Of a DNA stretch of 64,000 nucleotides, positions 28,806-36,563 are shown piece after piece. The stretch comes from Calothrix sp. HK-06. GTDB taxonomy: Bacteria > Cyanobacteriota > Cyanobacteriia > Cyanobacteriales > Nostocaceae. The DNA lies in assembly GCF_001904745.1 (NCBI RefSeq), contig NZ_MRCD01000003.1, positions 124,001 through 188,000 of the forward strand. The letters run 5' to 3'. Under the pieces are notes generated by a model. That model worked only from the letters and a program-made list of their open reading frames with translations. It was not told the origin of the DNA and ran no database searches. Within the stretch, counting starts at the first letter, position 1. The number at the start of each line of letters is the position of its first letter. The translations under genes and the position numbers were made by a program.

Positions 28806-29365
28806 CTAACAATTGACCAACTAAAATCTATCTACACAGGGAAAGTTAGTAATTGGAAAGAATTGGGTGGCGCTTCAATTCCAATAAAAGCCTACTCACG
28901 CCGTGTTGAAGACGGCAGAACCTTTGAACTATTTGTCCAAGATATTTTGGGTGGACAAGCATTTGGTTCTAATGTGGAATTTGTTTGCACAACAACTCCG
29001 GATGCTAGTCAGGGTGGCATTTAGTTCGCTTCTGGCCCCAGAAGTCGTTCCTCAATGTTCAATCAAACCAGTGCCGTTGGGGCGGAAGCAAGGGTCAAAA
29101 GTTGCTCAATACATTGAACCATTCATCCTCCCAGCAGAATGTCCAGGTAAGCGCAACAAATTGAACATTGAGGCATTTCAATCTGGTAAGTACCCAATTA
29201 CGCCCAATTTGTTCGTAGTCGTCAAACAAAACAGGCAAATTGAGCAACTTTTAGGTGATGCATACGCTAACTTACTTCTTTCCGAGCAGGGGCAGGAATT
29301 GATATCCCAAACTGGGGAAAGTCAAAATTCGCTCTCCTCCTGCTGCTTTAAAACGAGAATATTAG
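28806..29365 (+). pseudogene. Decayed tandem copy of the PstS-like gene (C-terminal half)
   Basis: Starting two bases after the intact gene's stop, the frame LTIDQLKSIYTGKVSNWKEL aligns with LTVAQLKDIYTGKINNWQQV of the upstream protein. A short deletion then removes the LRQLERN region, an in-frame TAG at 29022 replaces a Tyr codon, a frameshift follows near 29035 (PEVVPQCSIKPVPLGRK in the new frame), and one extra G in GGGG at 29314-29317 breaks the end. With these corrected, it continues to a stop at 29363-29365. The N-terminal half is missing. It overlaps the end of devH by 4 bp. A 166-codon frame across it is not a real gene. Confidence 0.85.
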
Positions 29366-30081
29366 CTAGCTCGGTTAATCGACTCAGCAGGCAAGCAGAT
29401 TAAATTATCCCCTTGAGTTAATATCAAACCGCGTTGACGCAGTTTACCCATCAAACGAGTTACGGTAACACGGGTTGAACCAATCGCGCTACCAATTTGA
29501 GCATGAGTTAGAGGGAATGGCAAACAATAGCCACGAATTACATCTGGGTCGGTTTCGCTCATCGCCGGCTCACCGTATTCCTCAATTAACAAGGTCAGGA
29601 AACCGAGGAGTCGGTCGATAGTGCGTCGTTGTCCCAAGGCACTCAGCCACAATAGCTTGCGTTGGTGCTGGTATCTAAAGGCATCCATTACTTCGCGACG
29701 GAAGTGTGGCCAGTTGTCCAAGTCGTGCCAATACATCCACAACACTGCTGTTTGGTCAACGTGAGCGTAAGCTTGGAGTGTAAATGGTGACTGAGCAACT
29801 ATTTCAAACGGCTGTCCGGCGCCTACAAACCCTAAGAAAGCTTCTTCAGGGGTTCGATTAATACGACGAGACGTTAACTGACTAGCAGTCGCACTAACTT
29901 GTGCAGTCCCTACCATGCGGATAGCACCTCTTTGCACCAAGTACAACAAACCAGGTCTAGCTGGAATGCGTTCATCTTTGCTAAAGGTACGACAGCGATA
30001 GTGTTCTTGGGCCCAGTCAAGAATACGTTGCCAGGTCAAGAAAGGACGTGATGCTTCTGAAAAGGAGGATGGAGATTGCAT
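29362..30081 (-). CDS. devH: CRP/FNR family regulator DevH
   Basis: A 239-aa CRP-like regulator. The effector domain is at about 15-150 (RTFSKDERIPARPGLLYLVQ, FVGAGQPFEIVAQSPF), and the DNA-binding helix-turn-helix is near the C-terminus (THAQIGSAIGSTRVTVTRLM), identical in style to NtcA. The sequence is of the DevH type, which in Anabaena sp. PCC 7120 is needed for the heterocyst glycolipid layer; this points to a heterocyst former. ATG 30081 (MQSPSSFSEASRPFLTW) is preferred over the upstream TTG 30111. It is convergent with the PstS-like genes. No perfect GTA-N8-TAC NtcA site is visible upstream. Confidence 0.87.
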   Translation of the reverse strand: MQSPSSFSEASRPFLTWQRILDWAQEHYRCRTFSKDERIPARPGLLYLVQRGAIRMVGTAQVSATASQLTSRRINRTPEEAFLGFVGAGQPFEIVAQSPFTLQAYAHVDQTAVLWMYWHDLDNWPHFRREVMDAFRYQHQRKLLWLSALGQRRTIDRLLGFLTLLIEEYGEPAMSETDPDVIRGYCLPFPLTHAQIGSAIGSTRVTVTRLMGKLRQRGLILTQGDNLICLPAESINRAS

Positions 30082-30391
30082 AGGTAACAAAGAGCATTCG
30101 GCTGAAGACAAAGACAGGCGTCGTCAAAAAGGTGCAAGGAGTGTCTTTGCGTTGGCATGTCAGGCTAAACACCTAACGTGCCAGCCATAACAGAGTAGAA
30201 ATTAAATTCTACTATGATTGTTATACTTCTTACTGTACAATGATGGTAGTAAAATTTACCCATCTTTCATCAAATTTCATGGAATTCTTATTTTTCTCCC
30301 TCTAAATTAAAGTTATGCCAAAAGGTAGATAGCGTAAAAATGCGTCGTTTGGTATGTAGAGGGGTTCTTACAAGCTTACTATGTGTATATT
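30082..30391. promoter_or_regulatory. Divergent spacer between devH and the DALR gene
   Basis: This 310-bp spacer should hold promoters for both genes. It contains an inverted repeat AGTAGAA-N6-TTCTACT (30194-30213), a plausible regulator site. I see no NtcA consensus and no small gene. Confidence 0.4.
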
Positions 30392-31189
30392 ATGATACTA
30401 GTTAGCAAATACACAGCAATTAGACAGCAAATAAACAGTTATTTATTAAAACGATTAAGTATTTATACCAACGAAAATAAACTATTACCGTTTGCGCCTG
30501 CGTTCGTTTGGGTACGCAAAAGTAAAGAAACATGTAAAGTTTTGTATATTTCCGAAGTAGCCTTTAAAGCAGCAAAAGTATATGGGATAAGCGCTTCAGT
30601 CATTGCGTCTCAACTTGTCTCTCATTTTTGTGATTGGAACGAGAATTTTATGTTGAAGGCAGCGGCAGGTTTGATTTATGTCGAAGTCGCTCCAAGTGTC
30701 ATAGCAACCTGTTTACAAAGTGTGGTAGAACAACATACTTCCCCAGTCTCCCACACTCCCACACTCCCACACTCCCACACTCCTTCATTTTTAATCCAAT
30801 ATGCCCACGCACGTTGTTGTTCATTGCTGCGTCTAGCTGAGAACGAGGGGTTAATATTATTTGACCAGCCATTACAAGTTTCTTGGTTAGACAGTCAAGG
30901 TAAATTTCGCTTCAACTCACACGAGTCACAACGTTTAATCGCGACAAGCGTGGAAATAGTAGATGATTTGGTATGTGTTGATGTACGTTCACCAATCTAT
31001 TGGCATTCTAAAGCGTTAAATTTGAGCCAAGCTTTAGAATGTTTTTGGCGCCATACTCGTATTTGGGGCGAAGTAAAAAACCAACCCGAACTAGTCCGCG
31101 CGTATATAGGACTGATAGTAGTTACTCAACAGATATTAAGATTGTTATTAGAAGAGAAATTAAATTCCGCTGCTTGCTTTGAAATATAA
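30392..31189 (+). CDS. DALR anticodon-binding domain protein (arginyl-tRNA synthetase C-terminal-like)
   Basis: A 265-aa protein resembling the C-terminal DALR domain of ArgRS: FLIQYAHARCCSLLRLAENE (about residue 135) is the hallmark, and the last 60 residues (VRAYIGLIVVTQQILRLLLEEKL) form the usual final helices. It lacks the Rossmann catalytic core with HIGH and KMSKS motifs, so it cannot aminoacylate alone. Stand-alone versions exist in cyanobacteria; their role is not known to me. An octamer tandem repeat (CTCCCACA x4) is inserted in frame and yields VSHTPTLPHSHTPS, in the linker just before the DALR domain. The start is uncertain (ATG 30392 or GTG 30383). Confidence 0.75.
   Translation: MILVSKYTAIRQQINSYLLKRLSIYTNENKLLPFAPAFVWVRKSKETCKVLYISEVAFKAAKVYGISASVIASQLVSHFCDWNENFMLKAAAGLIYVEVAPSVIATCLQSVVEQHTSPVSHTPTLPHSHTPSFLIQYAHARCCSLLRLAENEGLILFDQPLQVSWLDSQGKFRFNSHESQRLIATSVEIVDDLVCVDVRSPIYWHSKALNLSQALECFWRHTRIWGEVKNQPELVRAYIGLIVVTQQILRLLLEEKLNSAACFEI
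30748..30783. repeat. Octamer tandem repeat CTCCCACA x4 inside a coding region
   Basis: Four perfect octamers inside the DALR gene, translated as a His/Pro/Thr/Ser linker. Related to the CTCCCACT array at 12007-12046. Octamer steps change the reading frame, so copy-number changes could switch this gene off. Confidence 0.85.
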
Positions 31190-31293
31190 ATTACTAATTG
31201 TGAATATTTTTATAAATTAAGCGAACAGGACTTAATCGACTAATTAAATAACTAGCCAAATTATTAAAAATATAAAAAGTTTTGTAAAATCTA

Positions 31294-31322
31294 TTGACTC
31301 ATTAAAAAGGTCGAGATATAGT
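31294..31322 (+). promoter_or_regulatory. Strong sigma70-type promoter for a candidate small RNA
   Basis: TTGACT (31294-31299), a 17-bp spacer and TATAGT (31317-31322): near-consensus hexamers at ideal spacing in otherwise gene-free DNA. Transcription would begin about 31328-31331. Confidence 0.65.
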
Positions 31323-31328
31323 ATCAAG

Positions 31329-31400
31329 TGTGTGAGGAGCGAACCAGTAAGGGCACCGAGACGAAACACGGCCAGTCGTCGGTGCCCTTTCTGATTTTTT
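31329..31400 (+). ncRNA. Candidate small RNA with a strong intrinsic terminator
   Basis: After the promoter at 31294-31322, an about 70-nt transcript would consist of an unpaired 5' part containing GUGUGAGGAG and a GC-rich hairpin with perfect 11-bp arms (AAGGGCACCGA at 31349-31359 and TCGGTGCCCTT at 31379-31389), followed by CTGA and six T (31395-31400). There is no reading frame with a start codon. The decamer GTGTGAGGAG is the exact complement of CUCCUCACAC, the core of the conserved unpaired motif (ACUCCUCACAC) of the cyanobacterial small RNA Yfr1. The gene could therefore encode a Yfr1-binding RNA. Alternatively the hairpin is just a terminator for the upstream gene. I know no named RNA that matches. 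Confidence 0.5.
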
Positions 31401-31506
31401 ATGAAACGTATCTCCTTACATTAATTATTTTCAACTATAGATAAATCTGAATGGTAATGATTAATCAATCGTGATGACTAAGCATTAATGATTAACCATT
31501 TAGATG

Positions 31507-32337
31507 TTAAGCAAGAATAAACTTGTTAATAGCGGCAGCAACTCCATCATTTTCAACAGTTGGAGCAACCCAATTGGCTTTTTCTTTGACTTGGGATGGC
31601 GCCCCACCCATAGCAACACCAGTACCAGCGTATTGCAGCATTTCGACATCATTAAAATTATCACCAATCGTCATAACATTGTTACTTTCAATACCTAGCA
31701 GTTCTTCAGCTAGATATTTAACGGCTACTCCTTTATTTACTAACGGGTTAGTAGCTTCAAAAAAAGTTGCAACAGATGTAGTTAGGTAAAGTTCAGCGGG
31801 AGTATATTGACGACGTAAATTACCCAGCAGGTTGTTTATGACATCAGTGTCGTCACACAAAGCCAGAATTTTAGTTGGTTCGTTATCAAGACACAAGCGC
31901 AAGTCTCCGACTGGGATGGGAGTAATGTTGGAACGTTTCGCGTAAATCTTTGTTTCGCGTGTTATTGAGCGCACGTAAAGTTCATCATTTATATAGAAGT
32001 GTACAGAAAGCAAATCGCGCAGTTCAGGTTGCTCGAAATAATCAAGTAGTTGTATTGCAGTTGCGCGGTTAACTGGGTAATGTCGATGGATTTTATTCGA
32101 GGCTGGGTCTTGTATCCAGGCGCCTTGATAAGCTATGAGTGGTAGCGTCGAACCAATTTCGAGATGGAACCGTAACGCGGAACGATACATTCTACCCGTC
32201 GCGACAGCAACTTGAACTCCACTTTGCTTAACTTGCTGGATAGCATTTTTCACTGCTTGACTGATTTTGTTCGAGTGTCCGGCGATAGTACCGTCAATAT
32301 CTACTACTAGTAGCTTGATATCTGTTTTTGAGTGCAT
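31507..32337 (-). CDS. HAD superfamily Cof-type phosphatase
   Basis: A 276-aa hydrolase of the Cof/YidA subfamily. Motif I is LLVVDIDGTI (nucleophile Asp near residue 13), the Thr motif is VAVATGR, the conserved Lys is in NKGVAV, and the Asp pair is in IGDNFNDVEML. The cap domain lies between about 85 and 190. Members dephosphorylate sugar phosphates, FMN or similar small molecules; the substrate cannot be told from sequence. It is divergent from polA with a 159-bp spacer. Start ATG 32337. Confidence 0.92.
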   Translation of the reverse strand: MHSKTDIKLLVVDIDGTIAGHSNKISQAVKNAIQQVKQSGVQVAVATGRMYRSALRFHLEIGSTLPLIAYQGAWIQDPASNKIHRHYPVNRATAIQLLDYFEQPELRDLLSVHFYINDELYVRSITRETKIYAKRSNITPIPVGDLRLCLDNEPTKILALCDDTDVINNLLGNLRRQYTPAELYLTTSVATFFEATNPLVNKGVAVKYLAEELLGIESNNVMTIGDNFNDVEMLQYAGTGVAMGGAPSQVKEKANWVAPTVENDGVAAAINKFILA

Positions 32338-32496
32338 ATCTCGGTTGATTTAAGTGAGCCAGTACAAGACTATCAGGTAAAGGTACGTATAAACTTGGCG
32401 CCGGTATGTGGATGCGTCGTCGTAAAAAGCAAGCTTCAGCTTAACTCCCAAGAAAGATGTTCTGTGGCGGAAGCAACTGGTTACAATTAAAGTATT

Positions 32497-35400
32497 ATGT
32501 CAGATACTAATACATCAAACCAGTTGACTTCTCAATCTATCGCAGAGCAACCCACGTTCATCCTCGTTGATGGACACTCACTAGCATTTCGTTCCTACTT
32601 TGCCTTCGCTAAAGGACGTGATGGCGGTTTGCGAACCAAGTCGGGGATTCCCACTAGCGTATGCTTCGGTTTTCTTAAGTCCCTGTTAGAGGTAATTGCT
32701 AAGGAGCAACCCTCGCACATAGCTGTCGCATTTGATTTAGGTTTACCGACTTTCCGTCACGAAGCGGATGATACCTACAAAGCTGACCGTCCAGGGACCC
32801 CCGAAGATTTTATACCCGACCTTAAGAATCTGCATGAGTTACTGGATGCGCTCAATTTAAAAATATTGACTGCATCCGGTTATGAGGCAGATGACGTACT
32901 TGGCACTCTTGCTAGAAAAGCTTCTGATGCTGGTTATCACGTCAAAATTCTCACTGGGGACAGAGATTTATTTCAACTCGTTGACCCTGAAAAAGAAATT
33001 AAAGTATTGTATCTAAATAAAGAAGCGCTTCAACGTTCCTCAACATCAGGCCCTACCGAGTTTGGATTAGAAGAAGTCAAAAAGAAACTCGGCGTACTGC
33101 CATCACAAGTTATAGACTATAAAGCCCTTTGCGGCGATACATCAGATAATATACCTGGAGTAAAGGGAATCGGTGACAAGACAGCAGTTGATCTGCTATC
33201 TAAATACGGTTCCCTTGATAATATTTATAATTCCCTAGATCAGATCAAAGGCGCCGCTCAGAAAAAGCTTTTATCAGGTAAAGAAGACGCGGAAAAATCG
33301 CGTTATTTAGCCACAATAGTTCAAGACGTTCCATTATCGATAAATCTCGAAGAGTGTAAACTCCAAGGTTTCGACACAAACAACCTCACACCACTCCTCG
33401 AAAAACTCGAATTTAAATCCTTCCTAGGCAAAATCAACCAAATTCAAGAACGTCTCGGTGGCGCCACACGACAATCTCAGCAAGAAAACCAATCCTCTGG
33501 TAGCGACGTGATTGATCCCTCCGGGAAAACCTCCGGTTTACACGTCTCCACTTCGGGTGTCTCTACTTCGGACACCTTCACAAATCGTGTTTCTTCATTT
33601 AATAGCGATTATGACTTATGGTTTTGGAGTGCAGAAGACACCGACGCATTTCAACAGCAAGAAAAATCAGAAATCCAACCGCGCATTATTACTTCTCAGT
33701 CTCAGCTAGAAGAACTAATTAATATACTTAGAAAACATACTAGTGCCGAAACTCCCGTAGCTTGGGATACCGAAACAAGCGACTTAGAACCGCGCGATGC
33801 AAAACTAGTTGGTATTGGTTGTTGTTGGGGAACTAAGCCAGATGAAGTTGCCTATATTCCCCTCAACCATAGCAAAGGCGAAAATGTAGATTTAGAAACA
33901 GCACTAAATGCGCTAAAACCAATTTTAGAAAGCGATAAATATCCCAAAACTTTCCAAAACGCTAAATTCGACCGCTTAGTTTTTCGTTGTCAGGGAATAA
34001 ATTTAACTGGGGTTGTATTCGACCCAATGCTAGCAAGTTACATAATTAATCCTGATGCATCTCACAGTTTAAACGGAATCACCGAGCGTTACTTAAAGTT
34101 AACACTCACAAGCTACCAAGACTTGGTGTCCAAAACTAAAACTATTGGTGACATAGATATAAAAAGTGTAGCTGACTACTGCTGTTCACAAGTACATGCT
34201 ACCTACCAACTCGTTCCTAAATTACGTGAAGAACTCGATAAAATACCAGATTTATCAAAGCTATTATTAGAAGTCGAGCAACCACTCGAACCAGTTCTAG
34301 CTGAGATGGAATATCGAGGTATACGCATCGATAGTGATTATTTAAAAGAACTTTCCAACCAGTTAGAAACTGATTTAGCTAAGTACGAACAACAAGTCTA
34401 TGACCTTGCTGGTGAAAAATTTAACTTAGGTTCACCCAAAAAGCTCAGTGAAATTTTATTCACCAAATTAGGATTAAGCACCAAACACTCGCGTAAAATC
34501 CAAACAGGCTACTCAACTGATGCTGCAACATTAGAAAAGCTGCGCGAAGTTGATGAGACAGGCATTATTGAAGCTATCAGCGAATTTAGAACCCTCTCCA
34601 AATTAAAATCTACTTATGTAGATGCACTACCATTATTAGTACGTTCAGATACTCATCGCGTCCACACAAACTTTAACCAAACGGCAACATCAACCGGGCG
34701 CCTATCATCATCAAATCCCAACTTACAAAATATTCCCATACGTACAGCCTTTAGTCGCCAAATTCGTAAAGCCTTCATTCCCGAATCTGGGTGGTTACTA
34801 GTAGCAGCAGATTATTCGCAAATCGAATTGCGAATTTTAGCGCACTTGTGCCAAGAACCCATACTCGTAGAAGCATACAAAAACAAGGAGGATATTCACA
34901 CCGTTACCGCGCGCTTGATGTTTGAAAAAGACGACATTACCTCAGACGAACGTCGCGTAGCAAAAACAATCAACTTCGGCGTTATCTACGGAATGGGTTC
35001 ATTAAGATTTTCCCGTTCCACAGGTGTAGACAAAAATTTAGCAAACGAATTCATCAAACGCTTCTACACCCGTTACCCCAAAATATTTGAATACTTAGAA
35101 GGAGTCAAAAAGCAAGCAATAAGCCAAGGTTACGTCGAAACAATCATCGGTCGGCGCCGTTACTTTGACTTCACAACAGACAGCTTACGTAAACTAAAAA
35201 ACACCAAACCCGAAGACATCGACCTCAGCAAGCTCAAAAACCTCGGAAACTTCGACGCAGGATTACTACGTTCAGCCGCAAACGCCCCAATTCAAGGCTC
35301 AAGCGCCGACATCATCAAAATCGCAATGGTAAAAATGCACCAACTTCTACAAAACTACCAAGCGCGCGTACTCCTTCAAGTCCACGACGAACTAATATTT

Positions 35401-35529
35401 GAAGTCCCCCCCAGCGAATGGGAAGAACTACAACCCAAAATTCAATCAGTCATGGAAAACGCCGTAAAACTAACTGTACCCCTACTAGTAGAAGCGCGCG
35501 CTGGCGAAAACTGGATGGAAACAAAATAA
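32497..35529 (+). CDS. polA: DNA polymerase I
   Basis: A 1010-aa protein with a 5'-3' exonuclease domain (about 20-320; LVDGHSLAFRSYFAF, CGDTSDNIPGVKGIGDKTA), a 3'-5' exonuclease-like domain (about 400-600) and the family A polymerase domain (DYSQIELRILAH, KTINFGVIYGMGS, LQVHDELIFEVP). It repairs DNA and removes primers. Exo motifs I (WDTETSD) and II (NAKFDRL) are intact, but motif III, normally YxxxD, reads YCCSQ with Gln565 in place of Asp, so proofreading may be weakened. A 42-bp intergenic repeat is inserted in frame at codons 337-351, in the linker between the two nuclease domains, followed by a Ser/Thr-rich stretch. Otherwise it is complete. Confidence 0.97.
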   Translation: MSDTNTSNQLTSQSIAEQPTFILVDGHSLAFRSYFAFAKGRDGGLRTKSGIPTSVCFGFLKSLLEVIAKEQPSHIAVAFDLGLPTFRHEADDTYKADRPGTPEDFIPDLKNLHELLDALNLKILTASGYEADDVLGTLARKASDAGYHVKILTGDRDLFQLVDPEKEIKVLYLNKEALQRSSTSGPTEFGLEEVKKKLGVLPSQVIDYKALCGDTSDNIPGVKGIGDKTAVDLLSKYGSLDNIYNSLDQIKGAAQKKLLSGKEDAEKSRYLATIVQDVPLSINLEECKLQGFDTNNLTPLLEKLEFKSFLGKINQIQERLGGATRQSQQENQSSGSDVIDPSGKTSGLHVSTSGVSTSDTFTNRVSSFNSDYDLWFWSAEDTDAFQQQEKSEIQPRIITSQSQLEELINILRKHTSAETPVAWDTETSDLEPRDAKLVGIGCCWGTKPDEVAYIPLNHSKGENVDLETALNALKPILESDKYPKTFQNAKFDRLVFRCQGINLTGVVFDPMLASYIINPDASHSLNGITERYLKLTLTSYQDLVSKTKTIGDIDIKSVADYCCSQVHATYQLVPKLREELDKIPDLSKLLLEVEQPLEPVLAEMEYRGIRIDSDYLKELSNQLETDLAKYEQQVYDLAGEKFNLGSPKKLSEILFTKLGLSTKHSRKIQTGYSTDAATLEKLREVDETGIIEAISEFRTLSKLKSTYVDALPLLVRSDTHRVHTNFNQTATSTGRLSSSNPNLQNIPIRTAFSRQIRKAFIPESGWLLVAADYSQIELRILAHLCQEPILVEAYKNKEDIHTVTARLMFEKDDITSDERRVAKTINFGVIYGMGSLRFSRSTGVDKNLANEFIKRFYTRYPKIFEYLEGVKKQAISQGYVETIIGRRRYFDFTTDSLRKLKNTKPEDIDLSKLKNLGNFDAGLLRSAANAPIQGSSADIIKIAMVKMHQLLQNYQARVLLQVHDELIFEVPPSEWEELQPKIQSVMENAVKLTVPLLVEARAGENWMETK
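33505..33546. repeat. 42-bp repeat inserted in polA, inverted copy of 36455-36496
   Basis: The 42 bases match the reverse complement of 36455-36496 with a single mismatch. Both copies begin GACGTG and end CACGTC and carry two CCTCCGG units. In polA the element is translated (IDPSGKTSGLHV) within the interdomain linker. The next 30 bases hold a GTGTC / GACAC hairpin. Confidence 0.88.
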
Positions 35530-35530
35530 G

Positions 35531-35594
35531 AAACCGGGTTTCTTCGACACTGAACACAACAATCATCAACAGAACTAAAGGAAACCCGGTTTTT
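35531..35594 (+). terminator. Hairpin terminator after polA
   Basis: AAACCGGGTTTC (35531-35542) and GAAACCCGGTTT (35581-35592) are perfect 12-bp arms, ending in a run of T, directly after the polA stop. A half copy (AAACCGGGTTTCT) lies at 10314-10326 after another gene, so this is also a member of a repeat family. Confidence 0.65.
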
Positions 35595-35604
35595 CATGTT
35601 CACT

Positions 35605-35725
35605 TTAGTTTACCCACCCTTCTAAACCCTTGAATTTGGAAGTGGGTTCTTCAACTACGCTCACGTAAGCCCAGTTACCTTGTTTTTTAAATAAACATGA
35701 TTACCATTATTTAAGCCAACTAGCG
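35605..35725 (-). pseudogene. Remnant of an SH3-type domain gene
   Basis: Read on the minus strand, about 35 codons resemble the end of a bacterial SH3 domain: LNNGNHVYL, then after a one-base shift in a T/A run KKQGNWAYVSVVEEPTSKFK and GLEGWVN, stop at 35605-35607. The 5' end runs into the next remnant, so most of the gene is missing. The parent protein cannot be named. Confidence 0.5.
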
Positions 35726-36021
35726 ATTTACAATTAGTTGATGAAAATTCCCTTGAAGCAGTAATTACTTTTCCGAAAGATGCGTTTCAACCTTATAGTC
35801 CTTTACAAACCCATCTGCTGCTGTTTAGTAAAAAACACAAGAGCAAAGAACACCTAACTTGGTTTTTTCAGGTTGAATATGATGGTTATCCGAGTGGCAG
35901 AGGACGAGATTTGACTCAGCCTCCTTCGAGACACAGTGATTTACCTTTTTTAGAAGAAGTTATTATTAATAGCACAACAAATTATAAATATTTATTGCCA
36001 GATTCAATAAACAAAAAATAA
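35725..36021 (+). pseudogene. C-terminal remnant of an N-6 DNA methylase
   Basis: About 98 codons in frame to a TAA at 36019 read VDENSLEAVITFPKDAFQPY, then SPLQTHLLLFSKKHK, then TWFFQVEYDGYPSGRGRDLT and QPPSRHSDLPF. This matches the C-terminal end of HsdM-like N-6 adenine methylases, but the SAM-binding and NPPF-type catalytic parts are absent and an in-frame stop lies just upstream. It abuts the SH3 remnant. It may be the trace of a lost restriction-modification locus. Confidence 0.7.
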
Positions 36022-36285
36022 CTGTGAAGCTTGCTGCGTAAAGATTTAATCTGTTGCGCCTTCTCTTGCATCGCCGTTACCTTCTCTTTCAGTCACATAA
36101 CTGTCACATCACAATCACATAAGAAAACTATCCCCAAAAAGGTACTTACTTGGCGTGTTTACGAGATATATTGGCGCCATTTTTCTGAACTAACACATTA
36201 ACAATAATCACAATACTAATAGTTAGCCATGCACAACATAGCTTTCATTACGTGTAATATGTTGTATAGATAACTAAATAATTAT
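36022..36285. other. Intergenic, no gene seen
   Basis: AT-rich DNA between the methylase remnant and tRNA-Pro. It contains one GGCGCC site at about 36173 and a repeated TCACAT motif near 36104-36121. I see no coding frame or promoter I can support. Confidence 0.4.
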
Positions 36286-36358
<73 letters not shown>

Positions 36359-36454
36359 GCATAGTTTTACTAGCCTATATTGCAGTGTACCACAAAAAAA
36401 GGGAAATTAGAGTATAAAGTGCTGAGTGATAACTCATAACTCCTAACTCGTACA

Positions 36455-36496
36455 GACGTGTAAACCGGAGGTTTTCCCGGAGGGATTAATCACGTC
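36455..36496. repeat. 42-bp dispersed repeat, second copy of the element in polA
   Basis: Located in the spacer before lipA, preceded by a CATAACT/CCTAACT tandem repeat. It matches 33505-33546 in inverted orientation with one mismatch. Its ends (GACGTG, CACGTC) pair with each other, and the flanking TCTCTACA matches the arms of the repeat at 20921-20950. Confidence 0.85.
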
Positions 36497-36563
36497 TCTA
36501 CAACTTAATCACAACTTGCTAGGATTAACTTTGTATATCTATATAAATGGGTAGAAGTTGATT

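Noticed and set aside
28903-29403. A 166-codon plus-strand reading frame
   Set aside because: It spans two frames of a decayed PstS-like copy; conserved stretches lie in different frames, and its end runs into devH.
30082-30391. NtcA site upstream of devH
   Set aside because: No GTA-N8-TAC with a suitable -10 element could be found; only a different 7-bp inverted repeat.
31294-31400. Yfr1 itself on the minus strand (CTCCTCACAC)
   Set aside because: On the minus strand there is no GC-rich terminator hairpin after the motif and no promoter before it; the promoter and terminator both favour the plus strand.
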